Origin: Ascaphus truei
Taxonomy: Eukaryota > Chordata > Amphibia > Anura > Ascaphidae
Assembly (NCBI GenBank): GCA_036426205.1
Contig: CM071571.1
Coordinates: 111,966,333 to 112,030,332 of the forward strand
DNA: 64,000 nucleotides
Reading direction: 5' to 3'
In this document: positions 1 through 11,387 of the stretch, piece by piece
Position numbering within the stretch: the first letter of the stretch is position 1
Layout: each line of letters opens with the position of its first letter
Position numbers and translations under genes: made by a program
The notes under the pieces: model-generated
Seen by the model: only the letters and a program-made list of their open reading frames with translations
Database searches by the model: none
What the model was told of the DNA's origin: nothing

Positions 1-146
1 AAGAGTTCTCACTTCCTGTTTCAAAAGACAGGCTTTCTAAGCCATCTTATCAGGCAGGTGGTGTTTAGTAATTAACTACCAGAGGTTAACCACCACACTG
101 CTGGATTAAAGGCACATTACTGAACAGGGATAAGTCCCCTGTTACA
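1..146 (-). repeat. 3' LTR (partial) of coiled-coil LTR element 1
   Basis: This stretch matches the end of the LTR at 3586-4249 almost base for base (for example the shared segment ending in CCCTGTTACA), so it is the downstream LTR of the same minus-strand element, cut by the window edge. On the minus strand it begins TGTAACAGGGG. The internal side is purine-rich on the minus strand (around 147-165), as expected for a polypurine tract next to a 3' LTR. Confidence 0.85.
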
Positions 147-205
147 TACCTCTCCTGTTTGTGGGAAGCTCGGGCTTACCACGGCCAAAGCCCATCCTTC
201 CACTC

Positions 206-2694
206 TCATTCTAGATATCTCTGTGACTTGAATGAGAATGGATGGAGGAAAAGAACCTCTGTCCCGCTGGGATTGGAGCCCTTTCTCCAATTTATTTTTG
301 TCTCCTCCCGAAGATGCTCGAGATCAGCACTCCTCAGTCGCTCGAGGAGGACTTTTTCCACGTAAAGTCTTTTTATCACGTGCGCGGTCTTGAGAATTCT
401 GTTGCATCGGGCACTCCTCTTTTTGTAGACAAAGTGTATGGCAACAGTTCTAGAGCAGTTAGGACTAGCCCTTAGAGTTATCTGCTCTTGAAGTGGTCTT
501 TCTGCCGCTTCTCCACACCACGGAGTCGCCAGTTCAGCTTCTTCAGCTAAGGATTCTTCTGGCTTTGATTCTGCACTCCTACCTCTGTTTGTTGCCTGTT
601 GGGCAGCTGTAGGTTTGGCTAGTGCTTTCTTTGGTGGCTCAAACTTCGTAATTTTGTTTTGAAGTTGCGTGGAGTCCCCAACTCTCACTGTACCCTTGTC
701 CTTGCGGGCATTAGTTACTGTGGGATACTGGTGCTTGGGCAGAGCCAATACCTTTTTCCGTATTGGAGGAATCTGTATCAGAGTCTCCTTCATATTCTGG
801 AGCTCTGTAATTTTTGTCGTCAAGGTTGCCGCTGAGTTTGTTTTCTCCTTGGTGTACTGACTCAAGGAAATGGAACAGTCTCTCTGTCTCTCCAGCTCTT
901 GCTCCAGTTTCTGAGCCTTCTCACGCTCCCTCTTATACAGAGTCACCTGGTATCGAAGCTCCGCTTCCAACGATGCTCTGAAGACATGCAGCGTGGCCTT
1001 TAGCTCCTCATACTGCTCTGTGGGGACGTACTGGGTATTCAGACGTTCCTGCAGCGCTGTACCTCTTTAGCAGCCTGCAGTTTTTCTTCCTGTAGCGTTT
1101 GCTGCTTCTCCTTAGTATACTGGAGGTGTGTACGCAGACCTTGCAGTTGGTTCTGCAGTCGGTGCTCTGCGTCAAACTTTTCCTTGACTTCTTCTGTTAA
1201 CTGAAAATTTTCTTCTTTCAGTTTTAAGTTTTCTCTTTTTAATCTTGAATTTTCTCCTTTTTCAGTCTCTGTATTCTTCAGGGCTTCTTTGCAGTCCTCC
1301 TTCCATTTACACACATCTGCTTTGAGAATGACCATCTCCTGGCGTGAGACTTCCTTCTCTAGGTTGAGGGTCTGAAGCTCCTTCTGAGAGACTTTGAGAT
1401 CTGCATTAAGATTACCAATAGTTTCTTTAGCAATGTCCAACTCCTAAGTGAGACTGTGTAGTTCCTATCTGGAAACTTCCAGGTCTGTGCGGCAGCTGTT
1501 GGTCTCATGATTTGAGGCATTCAGTGCTCTGCGGAGTGTCTGAACCTCTTTCTGAGATACGTCCACTTCTATCCGGACACTGTTGATCTCCTGTTGTGAG
1601 GCATTCAGCTCTATGCGAAGAGTGTGAACCTCTTGTTGGAAGACTGTCATCTGCTTCAGTGCCTCCTCATACTTCCGCTTTAGCGTAGCCACCATTTTAT
1701 CAGATTGGCTCTGCTTTTCATCCATGGCGGAAATAGTAGCCTTTGCAGTATCTAGCTCAGTCTTGAGATCGTCCAATTCTGTCCTGGCTAAAGAGTAAAT
1801 TGTGAGCACATCTTTTTGTAGCCTCACATTATTTTTCTGTAGCTCTGTGTTATCTGCTCTCTCAAGTTTCAATTGTTCTCGAAGTAGATCACAGTCACGC
1901 CTGACACTTTTCAGGGAGTCTTCAGGGCTGGTCAAGGGATCGTCACTCACTGGTTCCGGCTCCGCTTCCCTGGGATGGTTGGTTGAGGGTTCCTCACTGT
2001 TGGCACCGGACAGACACTTCTTTGGGGTACCCGACTTCTGCCTTGGGCCCTCTGGATATTCGGTTAACCGTGGGACGAATTCTCCATTTTCTCTAGGCTG
2101 CAGGGCAACTCTGTCCCCCATTTTCTCCACAGGATCTGCGGACGTGTCTGTTACTTCCACGCTAAGTGAAGAACCGCTTTTCTTTTTCTTTTTCCGCCTT
2201 TTTGATTTGGATGACACCGTCCCTTCAGGGATATTGGGGTCTCCATGTTCATTTGAAATGTTAGCAGCTTCATTATATACGCCAGGCTTTTCTTGCAGCT
2301 GCTTTAGCTGACAGAAATATTCGGTGATCCACTGCTCCCTCTCTGTCTCCTGCTGATCATATTCGTCATCCAAGGGAGCTTTCTTTTCTGTTCTTGCCGA
2401 GTTCAGGCACCCTCACCATTCTTGGGGTGTTTTGTGGTTGTGACTCGGTTCGGGTTCCCCGTAAGAGATGTCTTCCTCTTTATTGGACTGGAAGGGCCAC
2501 TCTTCCGTGGGGTAGGGTTCATTACAGGAACGCTGCATCTTGTCCTCCATTTTTAGGCTATCAGGTGTCATTTTCTTCCTGACCTCAGGAGGCGCTATTG
2601 CAGCTGTTGCCACTGTATTTGCTAGAACCCCCAATTGTGGTAGTCCTACAGATGGGCATATTTTGCTTGTAGAGGTCGTAGCTCTCACAGGCAT
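206..2694 (-). pseudogene. Coiled-coil ORF of LTR element 1 (broken)
   Basis: Four minus-strand open segments (2694-2413, 2373-1465, 1440-1039, 970-206) line up with the matching ORFs of the second copy at 18853-21559. The first three share one frame and are separated only by stops; one TGA here is TGG in the other copy. A frame change near 1040 leads into the last segment. The predicted product would be about 800 residues: a hydrophilic N-terminus, a lysine-rich stretch (RRKKKKKSGSS) resembling a nuclear localisation signal, then heptad-rich coiled coil containing 14-residue repeats of the type LNASQQEINSVR / VDVSQKEVQTLR. No zinc knuckle, protease, RT or integrase motif is seen. It could be a very divergent Gag or a captured host coiled-coil gene. 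I do not recognise a named protein. Confidence 0.7.
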
Positions 2695-3565
2695 CTCTGT
2701 AGACTTTTCTTTCTTGGTTAATTTTTTTTTCTTCCAATATCAGCAGTACTGTGCATGCATTTTCTTTTATCAGGTATACAAGATTGTGCAGTTGCTAGGT
2801 AAAAAAGTATATTTGCTATACACCATTTATTTGCTGGGTGCAATCCCTCCGCTTCAGCAACAGAATTTGGTTTTTGGTTCAGTAATTTTCAGTCTCATCT
2901 TTGGGTATTATGGCATTCACACTTCCCACTTTGGGTGTCTGTTTTGCTCCCAAGATAATAGGCATACTTTTTTACTTGCAGAAAAAAAAAACATTCTTTG
3001 CAGTGGACTCAAAACTCAGCAATTGGCTTTGAAAAACCTTTTCCTTTATAGGGCAATTTTACACTCAGTATTTGTTTGCTAAAAATTCCCTTGCTTCAGC
3101 ACAGTCTTGTATCAATTGTCACACTTTTCTGCATATACTTCATTCACAGCTGGTAGCCCTATGCGGTGTGGCAACCTTTATTTGCAAAATCAGTACCACT
3201 CGTGGGTCACCATCTGTATTCACTGCTTCAGCAAAACTTTTGAAAACAACAAACACCTATCCCTTTTCAAGGGCTGACTCACTTCTTGAACCCTGACTAT
3301 GGCTGGAAGGCAAAACCCCTATTTCAATGACCATATTACGCTTTGTGATGGGCAAATAAAGTTTTAGCTGCTTCAGCTTGGGATTGGAGTAAAGAGTCCA
3401 TCTGTGTTTTTGTAAGTTTCAGTGCAGTGGTGTGTCCCTTTAATTCTGATCTCTGCTACATGAGGTTTTTTTTTTTTTTTTTCTCAGACTGTTTGTAGGC
3501 AAAAAGCATAAAAAAAAATTTCACATAAAAATCTCCGGTCCTTTTTAACTATAAAGACACCTCTT

Positions 3566-3583
3566 GTCCCACCTCGGACACCA
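3566..3583 (-). promoter_or_regulatory. Primer-binding site, tRNA-Leu-like (element 1)
   Basis: On the minus strand, two bases after the LTR end, the sequence reads TGGTGTCCGAGGTGGGAC. It closely matches the complement of the 3' end of vertebrate tRNA-Leu (TGGTGTCAGAAGTGGGA, from established knowledge). The position immediately inside the LTR supports a role in priming reverse transcription. Confidence 0.7.
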
Positions 3584-3585
3584 TA

Positions 3586-4249
3586 TGTGGACGGATGTTC
3601 ACAGAGGTACGCAATTAGGAGGCTTTATAATGTGAAATTATAATAAGGCTTTATTGTGCCTTTTCCTTTTTATCAGGAAAACATCCAAACAAGGGGGGGG
3701 GGGAGACAAAGCTTCCGTTCACTTGGGAGTATTTCTAGTGAAAACACTATGCAATCAATTCACATCTCCCTAGTCAAGCATTTCTCCCCAGCCTCAAACA
3801 TAGCATGCAATAAGCAGATATAAGCAGTCTCTTAAGAATAAAAGTCTTATCTGTTTGTAAGCTTCTCTGCTCTCCTGGATCCGCACCCATGCGTGCACAG
3901 AAAATATCAGCATCCAGGTTTTAGAAGTCTTACTTGGTCCTTTTGGTTTGGAGGGAAAATCTTTACTGTCCCTGCTTCAGCTCCCTTGTCTTCAGCGTTT
4001 GTCAGCATACAGGTTTAGAAGTTTTCCCTGTGTCTTGAAAGCAGCTCTGCTATCTTTTAGCTCAAGACAAGTGTGTCTCCAAGTTCAGCTCAGGTGTCAG
4101 CTAAAGAGTTCTCACTTCCTGTTTCAAAAGACAGGCTTTCTAAGCCATCTAATCAGGCAGGTGGTGTTTAGTAATTAACTACCAGAGGTTAACCACCACA
4201 CTGCTGGATTAAAGGCACATTACTGAACAGGGATAAGTCCCCTGTTACA
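3586..4249 (-). repeat. 5' LTR of coiled-coil LTR element 1
   Basis: A 664-bp LTR that on the minus strand starts TGTAACAGG and ends CCACA. Its plus-strand end repeats the first 146 bases of the window. It also resembles the LTRs at 18317-18894 and 22436-23012 (AATAAGGCTTTATTG and AACATCCAAACAAGGGG motifs, same termini). The other target-site duplication is outside the window. Confidence 0.85.
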
Positions 4250-5150
4250 GTCCAGCTAACCAACCTCCAGAGGGAAGATCGAGAACGCGCCCTCATCAGA
4301 GAGCCAGGAAGTCCCAGATGCACCGGAAGTGACACGGACCTCCGGCGTGGATGCAGGAGCATTCCAAAGCAGCAGAGATCTACACGGGACACAGGGAGAT
4401 CGCGGCCCACTGTTTACCCATCATCCGCTGCTGATAACGCTGTCTTTTATCTTCATAAGTGTAAGCCTTCATTTGTAGTATGTTTTAAGAATATATTTTA
4501 GCTGTCTACACTATTTGGTCCTTTTCCTCTTTTTTGGAGATAAGTTGCTGGTAGTTGCTGCACCAACATCAGGGAACATCCACCCCTTTAAGTTGGATGA
4601 CTGCTCCTTTTTGCTACCTTCATGTGAGTAGCTATTTGTGAGCCTGTCTCATTACTATCACATTATGTTACAACATTTCTATACTATGTGATGGCTTTTT
4701 ATTTTACATGGCTGCAAGCTGTGATCCTCTGGTATTTTTTGGAAGTACCCTATGATGCAGCCTGATCAGGAACAGGGGCGGTACCGATCACGCGCATCAC
4801 GGAGGTCAGGGGGCAGAGCCTGGTACGCACATCACTCCCATGCTGGTCCTGTCCGTCACCAGAGCGGGGGCGGAGATTGGGACGTGCGTCAATGGGGAGG
4901 CTGGACGAATGCCCCTGTCACGCGCCGGAGTTAGCGCCATTAGGGCATAGCGGGGACGAGACAGACCGCACAAGATCCGCCTGCGCGTAACTGGGCCATG
5001 GGATTGCGCATCCTGGATGTCTGTCGCGGAAGGGTCTTTAAGGAGGAGACGGTCTGTGGCCGCCAGGTTGGCGATTCCTCACACCGGGGGTCTCCGGAGC
5101 TGACCCGCATTAATTTAGGCTCCGGAGACTCCTGGCTTCAATCCTAGATA
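4250..5150. other. Intergenic, no gene recognised
   Basis: This lies between the coiled-coil LTR element and the large DNA transposon. The 4740-5130 part is CpG- and GC-rich with a short open frame (4752-4934) of no recognisable similarity. It may be remnant LTR or Penelope 3' sequence, but I cannot support a specific assignment. Confidence 0.4.
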
Positions 5151-5174
5151 CAGTGGCGGCCGATCTGAGTCTAA
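5151..5174 (+). repeat. Left terminal inverted repeat of the 8.9 kb transposon
   Basis: TA followed by CAGTGGCGGCCGATCTGAGT, paired with the inverted right end at 14019-14042. CAGTG immediately after TA is typical of Tc1/mariner ends. Confidence 0.75.
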
Positions 5175-5689
5175 GTTGGCTAGATCCGCGGCTCTCAGAT
5201 TATCCCGGTTAGGTGCGTTTTTTTGTCATGTTCGCCCGGAGTGAACTGCGTTATTTTCGCGCTCGTGATATTAGCATTTTATTCTCGCTGTCTGCAATAC
5301 TGCAATGCCGTGTAAAAACTCAGGGGGGCATTTGCGAACTGTTGTCTTGGAAGTCTAATACCTTTGTGGTTCAACCTACGTCAGTACAGTCTGTGTGCGC
5401 GCACGCAGTAATTGTAAATTTGCATATTTAAAGTATACATGCATTTGCAGTGCTGTGCTGCTGTACAGTATGTCTCATTTGAAAATTGTTGAAACGCATA
5501 GGCGTGTACAGTACTGTAACAGTGTCACATTTCGGCATATACAGCGCTCTCCCCTCGCTCAGGATAATTAACTGCACTGCAGGGTATTTCAACTTCTTAT
5601 CTTCTGTGCAATGCAGTACATCTCTCCCACACCATTCCTTTGAATGTGTGTCTGGTTTCAATCACATTCCTGCTTGACAGCAGGAATTT

Positions 5690-7080
5690 ACTGCGCATGC
5701 GCCTGTAACTTCGCCCACCACTGCTTGCCTGAGTGAGTGACCAAAAAAAAATTACATTTTTTTTAATTGTATTTTTTTTTCTCCACAAGCCTGCAAAAAT
5801 CATCTTACTGTATTATGATATTCAATCTGTGCTGTAGCTTTTGACTGCGACCCTGTGCATTTGACTGCACATGGTTGATTTGTATGCTTTTTACGTACTG
5901 TATTTGGGGGTGTATTATTATGATGAACTGCCTTTTGAAATTAAAGTATGTCTTTAGCTTTGAACTTCATGCAGCTGTACCCTGTAGCCCCCTCCCCCAC
6001 GAACGCTAGCTCAAGGATTTGAAATTCCACAGAGTCGTTAATTTTCTGAATCTTGCCATTGTGTTCTTAATCCGTCCATAGCCGAGCTACAAAGCCTCAC
6101 TGCGCCTGCGTGTAATACTTTTAGAGATGGGATCTGCTTACTGCGCATGAGTCACCCAACCCCCCCTCTCCACAGAGTCGTTAATTTACTGAATCTTGCC
6201 ATTGTTTTCTGAATCCGTCCATAGCCGAGCTACAAAGCCTCACTGCGCCAGCGTGTAATTCTCTTTGAGATGGGAATTTTGAGACTTTGTTTACGGCAAT
6301 GCTTTGGAAAATCCCTTCTCGAATTTGATTTGCACAGAGCATCACCTCTCTATGCGCCTGTGTGTAATCCTCTTTCGGATGGAAGCTAGTTTATTCCTGC
6401 TCATGCGCCTGTAACTTCACCCACCACTGCTTGCTTGAGTGCCCCCCAAATTTTTTTTTAATTATGATTTTTTAACTGTTATTTTATCCACAAGCCTGCA
6501 AAAACAATATTGATATTACGATATTAAATCTGTGCGTTTGCCTGCACATGGTTTATTTGTGTGCTTTTTATGTACTGTATTTTGGGGGTGTAGGGATCAA
6601 ATTACAGTATTATGATGAACTGCCTTTTGAAATTACTGTACTCTACAGTACAGTATGTTATTTCTTTGAACTGCTGCACAACTAATCCTTCATCCCTCCC
6701 CCACGCACACACAAACTCTTATCGACAGACACCTCCACAGAGTCATTAATTTCTGAAGTTAGTTAGTCATTGTGTTTTTAATCCGTCCCTAGCCGAGCGT
6801 CAATCACCTCACTGCGCCTGTGTGTAATCTAATCCTTTTAGAGATGGTAGCTTGCTGCTTACTGCGCATGAGTCATCCAACCCCCTCTCTCCATAGAGTC
6901 GTTAATTTTCTGAATCTTGCCATTGTTTTCTTAATCCGTACATAGCCAAGCTACAAAGCCTCAGTGCGCCTGCGTGTAATCACCCCACCCCCCCAACCCT
7001 TTGAGGCTTTGTTTACGGTAACACTTTGGAAAATCCCTTCTCGATTTTGAAATGTAAATCCGATTTGCACAGCATTGTGA
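5690..7080. repeat. Tandem ~700-bp subterminal duplication with nested ~90-bp repeats
   Basis: Two units (about 5690-6390 and 6400-7080) share the same order: a CGCATGCGCCTGTAACTTC segment, a poly-T/ACAAGCCTGCAAAAA segment, two copies of a ~90-bp repeat, then a TTTACGG...TTTGGAAAATCCCTTCTCGA tail. The ~90-bp repeat (CCACAGAGTCGTTAATTT...ATCCGTCCATAGCCGAGC...CTGCGCC.GCGTGTAAT) occurs at 6027-6116, 6170-6259, 6734-6829 and 6890-6980. No coding frame is evident. Subterminal repeats of this kind can be transposase-binding sites, which is inference here. Confidence 0.75.
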
Positions 7081-7410
7081 GAATCGAGAGTTAAAAAAAC
7101 CATTAACTGTGTCATGTTGTTTTGTCATTCATTCTTATTCATTGGTGTACTGTAGGGGTGGGGGCGGGGGGGTTGTGGTTGTTGTCAATGATTATGATTA
7201 GCAGGAATGTGAATAAATATTTATTTTATTTTATCAAGAACCAAAAAATAAAAATATAAAAATAATAATGAATAATACATAATGCAGTCTTTATTAAGTT
7301 CTTTTGGCAGATTGAAATTGGATGAACATTTAGAAAACATTTGTAAAACATGGGGAAACATGAATAATGCACATTTATAAGAATATTATTTAATAATATA
7401 TACTGTAATG

Positions 7411-7412
<2 letters not shown>

Positions 7413-7442
<30 letters not shown>
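7413..7442. repeat. (AT)n microsatellite
   Basis: Pure alternating AT tract downstream of the transposase stop codon. Confidence 0.9.
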
Positions 7443-7446
<4 letters not shown>

Positions 7447-7964
7447 ATATTATTTTTTCCGTCTTTATCTTGTTCCTCATTATGTGTACAGTACAGTAGT
7501 TCATTGAGAGAGGAGAGGTTTTGTGCACATCATTACTGCTGTTTATATACTGTACATTTGACTGTACAAACAAATTAGACTGAACACAACACCCCACCTC
7601 CCCCCAGGCCACCCTTTTTTCCTGAAACGACAAGAAAACAAAAAATTAGTGCAGTTATGTGCGTACTGTATTATGGCATTGTGTGATGTGTAGTACTATT
7701 GTACATGGCTGGTGCTGCTTTCTCTGGAAAGAAAAAAATTGAGCAGTTAGTAGGCAGTTACTGTAGTACTGTCAAACTAGTCTATACTGGAACTACTGTA
7801 TACTCTGACTACTGTTAAATACTATGTACTGTAACCTGATGGTTGGTGCTGCTCTCTCTGTAAAGAGAAAACTGTAACTACTGTATACTCTGATTATTGG
7901 GAAAGAAAAAATGTGTGCCATACTTACCTGTATCATACTGTACTTACAATACTGCAGCACAGTT

Positions 7965-9656
7965 CTACTTTCCTGATGCTTGCCCATTACGCGCGATCAC
8001 AATGGGCAACACAGTGGCAATATGGTCTATATATTTATTGCAGCATTCCACAGTGAGTACATCGTTCCAAAAACTCATTATGCCTTTCAACAACTCGTCC
8101 TTTTTGGAGGGTTTCGCCACTTTCCGGATATGGTCCTTCAGCTGATGCCAGACCATTTCGATCGGATTGAAGTCTGGCGATCTGTCATTGGAAAAAAAGG
8201 ACAATTAGTTTAAGAGATACAGTACACAGTAAAAACAGTGGGAAAAAAATGAGACACGGTTACCGCACTTACTCCGCTGGCGTCTTCACCCAGTTGATAC
8301 AGCGCTCAAGGATATGCGCTGTTGACGCGGTGTGCTTTGGATCGTTGTCCTGGTAGAAGCGGTGACCATTCGGGAACTCGCGTGTGATGTATTGCACTAT
8401 CTCAGGGACAATGTTGTCTTGGAAGAAAGCTTTATTCATGATTCCTATAGCAAGAAAATAAAAGTGCTCAAAAAACTGCACAATAGTACAGTACAGTGCA
8501 TACAGTAAGGTTACACTAGTAAATACAGTGCATAAGGCTACATTATATTTGATATATTTTACCTTCAAAGATGACAATGCATCCTGGTCCACGCCTAGAG
8601 ATGGCACCCCACACATGCAGATTCACGGGGTGTTTTGGCCGCGGCTTCAAAGATATGCGGCCTTTTCTGTGGAATGCAAAGCTTGCAAATCTCTCCAGCG
8701 ACACAGTAGACTCATCAGTGAAGATGCAATCCTGGAAAGTCTCCCCACTGTCGATCCATGCCTGGGCCTGGACCACTCTTTTGATTTTGTTTGCATCCCG
8801 TATCATGGGGTACGCTCTGTAATGACAAGGAATAAATAATTTTAGCGGTACAGTACAGTTTCCTAAACAACACTTTTACCTCCTGTACTGTCCAGAACTA
8901 ACCTCACACGTCCATATTTCCATCCAATGCTGCATCTCATCTTCTTTATGCTGGTCTCGGATACAATGAGATTGTGATTTTCCTGCAGAGTATATTTGAC
9001 CCTTAATGCACTCTTCTCATCATTCTCCTCACTTATTTTGTCCACCAGAAGAGTTGTCTCCCTACAATGTAAAGAAAAACATTCCGGTAAGTAAAAATAT
9101 TAGAGACAGTAGATCAACAGGATATAAATATAAATATACAAAATATATATACTGTTGTAATATAAATATAAATATACAAAATATATATACTGTTGTAATA
9201 TAATATACAAAATTATATATACTGTTGTCAAATAAATAGAAATATTACCCAAAAGAATATGATAATACGTGTGTAATATAATATAAATATACAAAATATA
9301 TATACTGTTGTAATATAAATATAAATATACAAAATATATATACTGTAATATAAATCAACAGAAATAACAAAAATATTAGATACAGTACTGTAGATGTACA
9401 GTACATTTTTGGATCTAAATTTTTTTAAAAAGTTTTATAAATATACTTACGCGTTAGTTACCCTTACGCGTTAGTTACCCTTGGAGCCCTTTTGCGAATC
9501 TCTGTTTTTTCCATGTGCATGATAGCTCACGGTGGTTGCTGGCACAACGAGGCCAGAAGTAGCTAACCTGCGTTGGATAGCAGCAATTCGGTGTCCACTC
9601 GTGTACATCTCCTTAATTCGCATGCTGAGATCCTTGGAAATCTTTTTAACAACCAT
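7965..9656 (-). CDS. Intron-containing Tc1-like DDE transposase
   Basis: The exons read 9656-~9474, 9061-8903, 8816-8563, 8444-8273 and 8181-7965. Exon 1 carries an N-terminal HTH ([20 protein letters not shown]). Exon 2 holds a second HTH-like region ending IGWKYGRVR. Exon 3 holds the first catalytic Asp (CIFTDEST) and [17 protein letters not shown]. Exon 4 holds FEGIMN and the second Asp (YQDNDPKHT). Exon 5 begins within ESPDFNPIE, which holds the third acidic residue, and ends NGQASGK. Introns between exons 2-5 are GT-AG (donors GTTAGT, GTAAAA, GTAAGT; acceptors ACAG, ATAG, ACAG) and splicing restores the family frame at each junction. The exon 1-2 join is unresolved: candidate donors GTAACT and GTAAGT near 9450-9475 do not give a clean frame, so a small exon or an indel is possible. 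About 325 residues, close to the usual ~340. The enzyme would cut and join the element ends at TA. A pyrimidine tract and CACAG just before the ATG suggest a 5' UTR intron. Confidence 0.85.
9118..9345. repeat. AT-rich tandem repeat within first transposase intron
   Basis: Repeated units of the type AATATAAATATACAAAATAT followed by ATATACTGTTGT occur several times. A separate 17-bp direct duplication (ACGCGTTAGTTACCCTT) sits at about 9450-9482, right at the exon 1 donor region. Confidence 0.75.
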
Positions 9657-9914
9657 TGCTGTGAATAGAAAGAAATACAGTACAAACACAAGAATGTATA
9701 TTCAATGTTTAGTCGATGTGTATTCAATGTGCAGTGAATCCACAAAATGGATGGTGTATTTATACGGTAATGACTCACATTAGAGTATGCCCACTTTCAA
9801 CACCTGTACCTCGCCGCCATGCATAAAAGGTTACACACTTTGCATAGCCCACCACTCGATGATCTTTATCTGAACTTGCCCTTGTCCAGATACTGCATTG
9901 TGCCACCTGCTTCC
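9657..9914. promoter_or_regulatory. Divergent promoter between transposase and BEN genes
   Basis: The 258-bp gap separates the two start codons. A TATA-like TGCATAAAAGG at about 9821-9831 points toward the BEN gene. On the minus strand, CCGTATAAATAC at about 9753-9764 points toward the transposase. The BEN-side box (GTGCATAAAAGG) and neighbouring blocks such as ATGCCCACTTT.AACACCTG are conserved in the second copy near 59.81-59.88 kb, in the same head-to-head arrangement. This supports coordinated expression of the two genes; function is inferred. Confidence 0.6.
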
Positions 9915-11387
9915 ATGGAGCAACCCCGATTCTATGGACGCAGGAACCCACTCGACTCTGCCGTGCCTGTCAAGCAGAAAAAGCGAAAGGCGGTTGCCGT
10001 TTCCATGCCAAGGCAAAAGCGACAGGCTAAGGCCAATAAAGAAAACCTTCTGCTGACCCCAAAGGCTAAGGGTTTTCATAGACGTCAGCCTTATTATGTC
10101 AAGAAGATATACGGTGATGTACTCTCGACGCAAAACGATTGGCAGCCAACCCATCGAATCTGCAGACCACTTACTCACATACGCTTCGACGACTCTGCCG
10201 CCGCTGTCCCAGAAATCTTCAGCCCGTCTTCTCCACCCCTCGTCCTCGACGCTGCCACCGCCCTCCCGGAAACCCACAGGCCATCTTCTCCGGTTCTATC
10301 CGACGACGCTGCCGCCTCTGAAATCCACGGGTCACTTTCTCCTTTGCTCTTAGATGACCCTGCTTCTCGTCCGGAAATCCAAAGGTCACTTTCTCCATCC
10401 CTCTTCGACAACGCTGCTGCTTCTCCTCTACCGGATATCCACAGGTCACCTCCTCCACCCTTCTTCGACGATGCTGCCATCTCAACCCCCATCTCATCCT
10501 CGTTGCACCCATTCAGCCAGATGTCCACACGCCATGCACAAGACGTTAGACCAGATGCTGAAGGGGATAAGTGTGGATCTCCCCGGGAACTCTATTGTGC
10601 TAGCATAGATAGATTTGCTTCTGGAGACCATGTTAAATGTGGAGCAACGGATGCTACATATGGATCAACGGATGATACATATGGATCAACGGATGCTACA
10701 TATGGATCAATGGATGGATCGACGGATGGTGAAGATAGAGGCTGACATAGCGGGTATACATCATTTGCTCGGTGTTAATGCCCCTGTTTCCCCGATGTCG
10801 GAGCAGGGGGGTGACATGGATGTGATGAATGGGAGCATCGACCCCTTTCATCACCAAGCGCACCCCCTCCACCAGAAGATGTAGTGTACATGTATGCCGT
10901 TGAAGAGGACATGACAACCCCGTCAAGACCACGCCAGGAGACAACACGGCGACCAAGACCGGAGGAAAGCTTCCTCCCAGACAACCTACCATTGCCCGTC
11001 GCCTCAAGCACACCCGCTCGCAGAAGACCTACATTCGCTCGCATCGATACGGTGCCCGACATCACCCTGTGCGATCTGCCATTGGCGCTCAGGGAGAAGT
11101 ATACGGTGATGAGTGCTGGTGCACCCCACAAGTATGCCTTGCTTCTTTTTAAGCACCATGTTCCCTACTCGTTGTACTGCGACTGGGCCTTCAGAGTGAA
11201 CTACGAAGGAAATCGAGTAAAAAAGGCGCTTCCTGCCAATTTAAGAAAGACCATTCTGGATGAAATGCGGCGCTATTATACAATTACAGATCCTGTAATG
11301 AAAGGCGTTCGAGGCTGCATTAATGGCATTTTGCGCCATGCAAGGAATCGGCCACGGACGGACAATGTGGTGGACTTTCTGGTTTAA
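9915..11387 (+). CDS. BEN-domain-like protein gene of the transposon (frame-disrupted)
   Basis: The start MEQPRFYGRRNPLDSAVP is matched in the second copy by LDQPRFYGRRN. The N-terminal part is basic (KQKKRKAVAVSMPRQKRQAK), then PYYVKK, then about five proline/serine-rich repeats of roughly 18 residues (DDAAASEIHGSLSPLLLDD type). A second frame (about 10540-10880) gives a Met/Asp-rich coiled-coil segment (MDQRMIHMDQRMLHMDQ). The last frame (about 10815-11387) ends in a domain resembling BEN: YALLLFKHHVPYSLYCDWAF, KKALPANLRKTILDEMRRYY, VRGCINGILRHAR. The reading frame changes twice and a TAG lies at 10606-10608, so this copy looks damaged unless undetected introns remove these sites. BEN domains bind DNA or chromatin, which suggests a regulatory or target-binding role. 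The BEN call rests on pattern resemblance. Confidence 0.65.

Noticed and set aside
1802..2311. 169-codon plus-strand frame opposite the coiled-coil ORF
   Set aside because: Antisense shadow of a strongly biased coding strand; Ser/Leu/Phe-rich composition mirrors the Lys/Glu-rich sense strand.
6027..6980. Possible CRISPR-like array from four similar ~90-bp repeats
   Set aside because: Spacing is irregular, units are long and nested in a 700-bp duplication, and the context is eukaryotic.
8863..9045. Independent 60-codon gene starting at a GTG
   Set aside because: It is exon 2 of the transposase, bounded by acceptor and donor sites and continuous with Tc1 motifs.
10175..10528. Minus-strand frames of 97-148 codons opposite the BEN gene
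   Set aside because: Antisense to the repetitive Pro/Ser-rich part of the BEN gene; no independent evidence.
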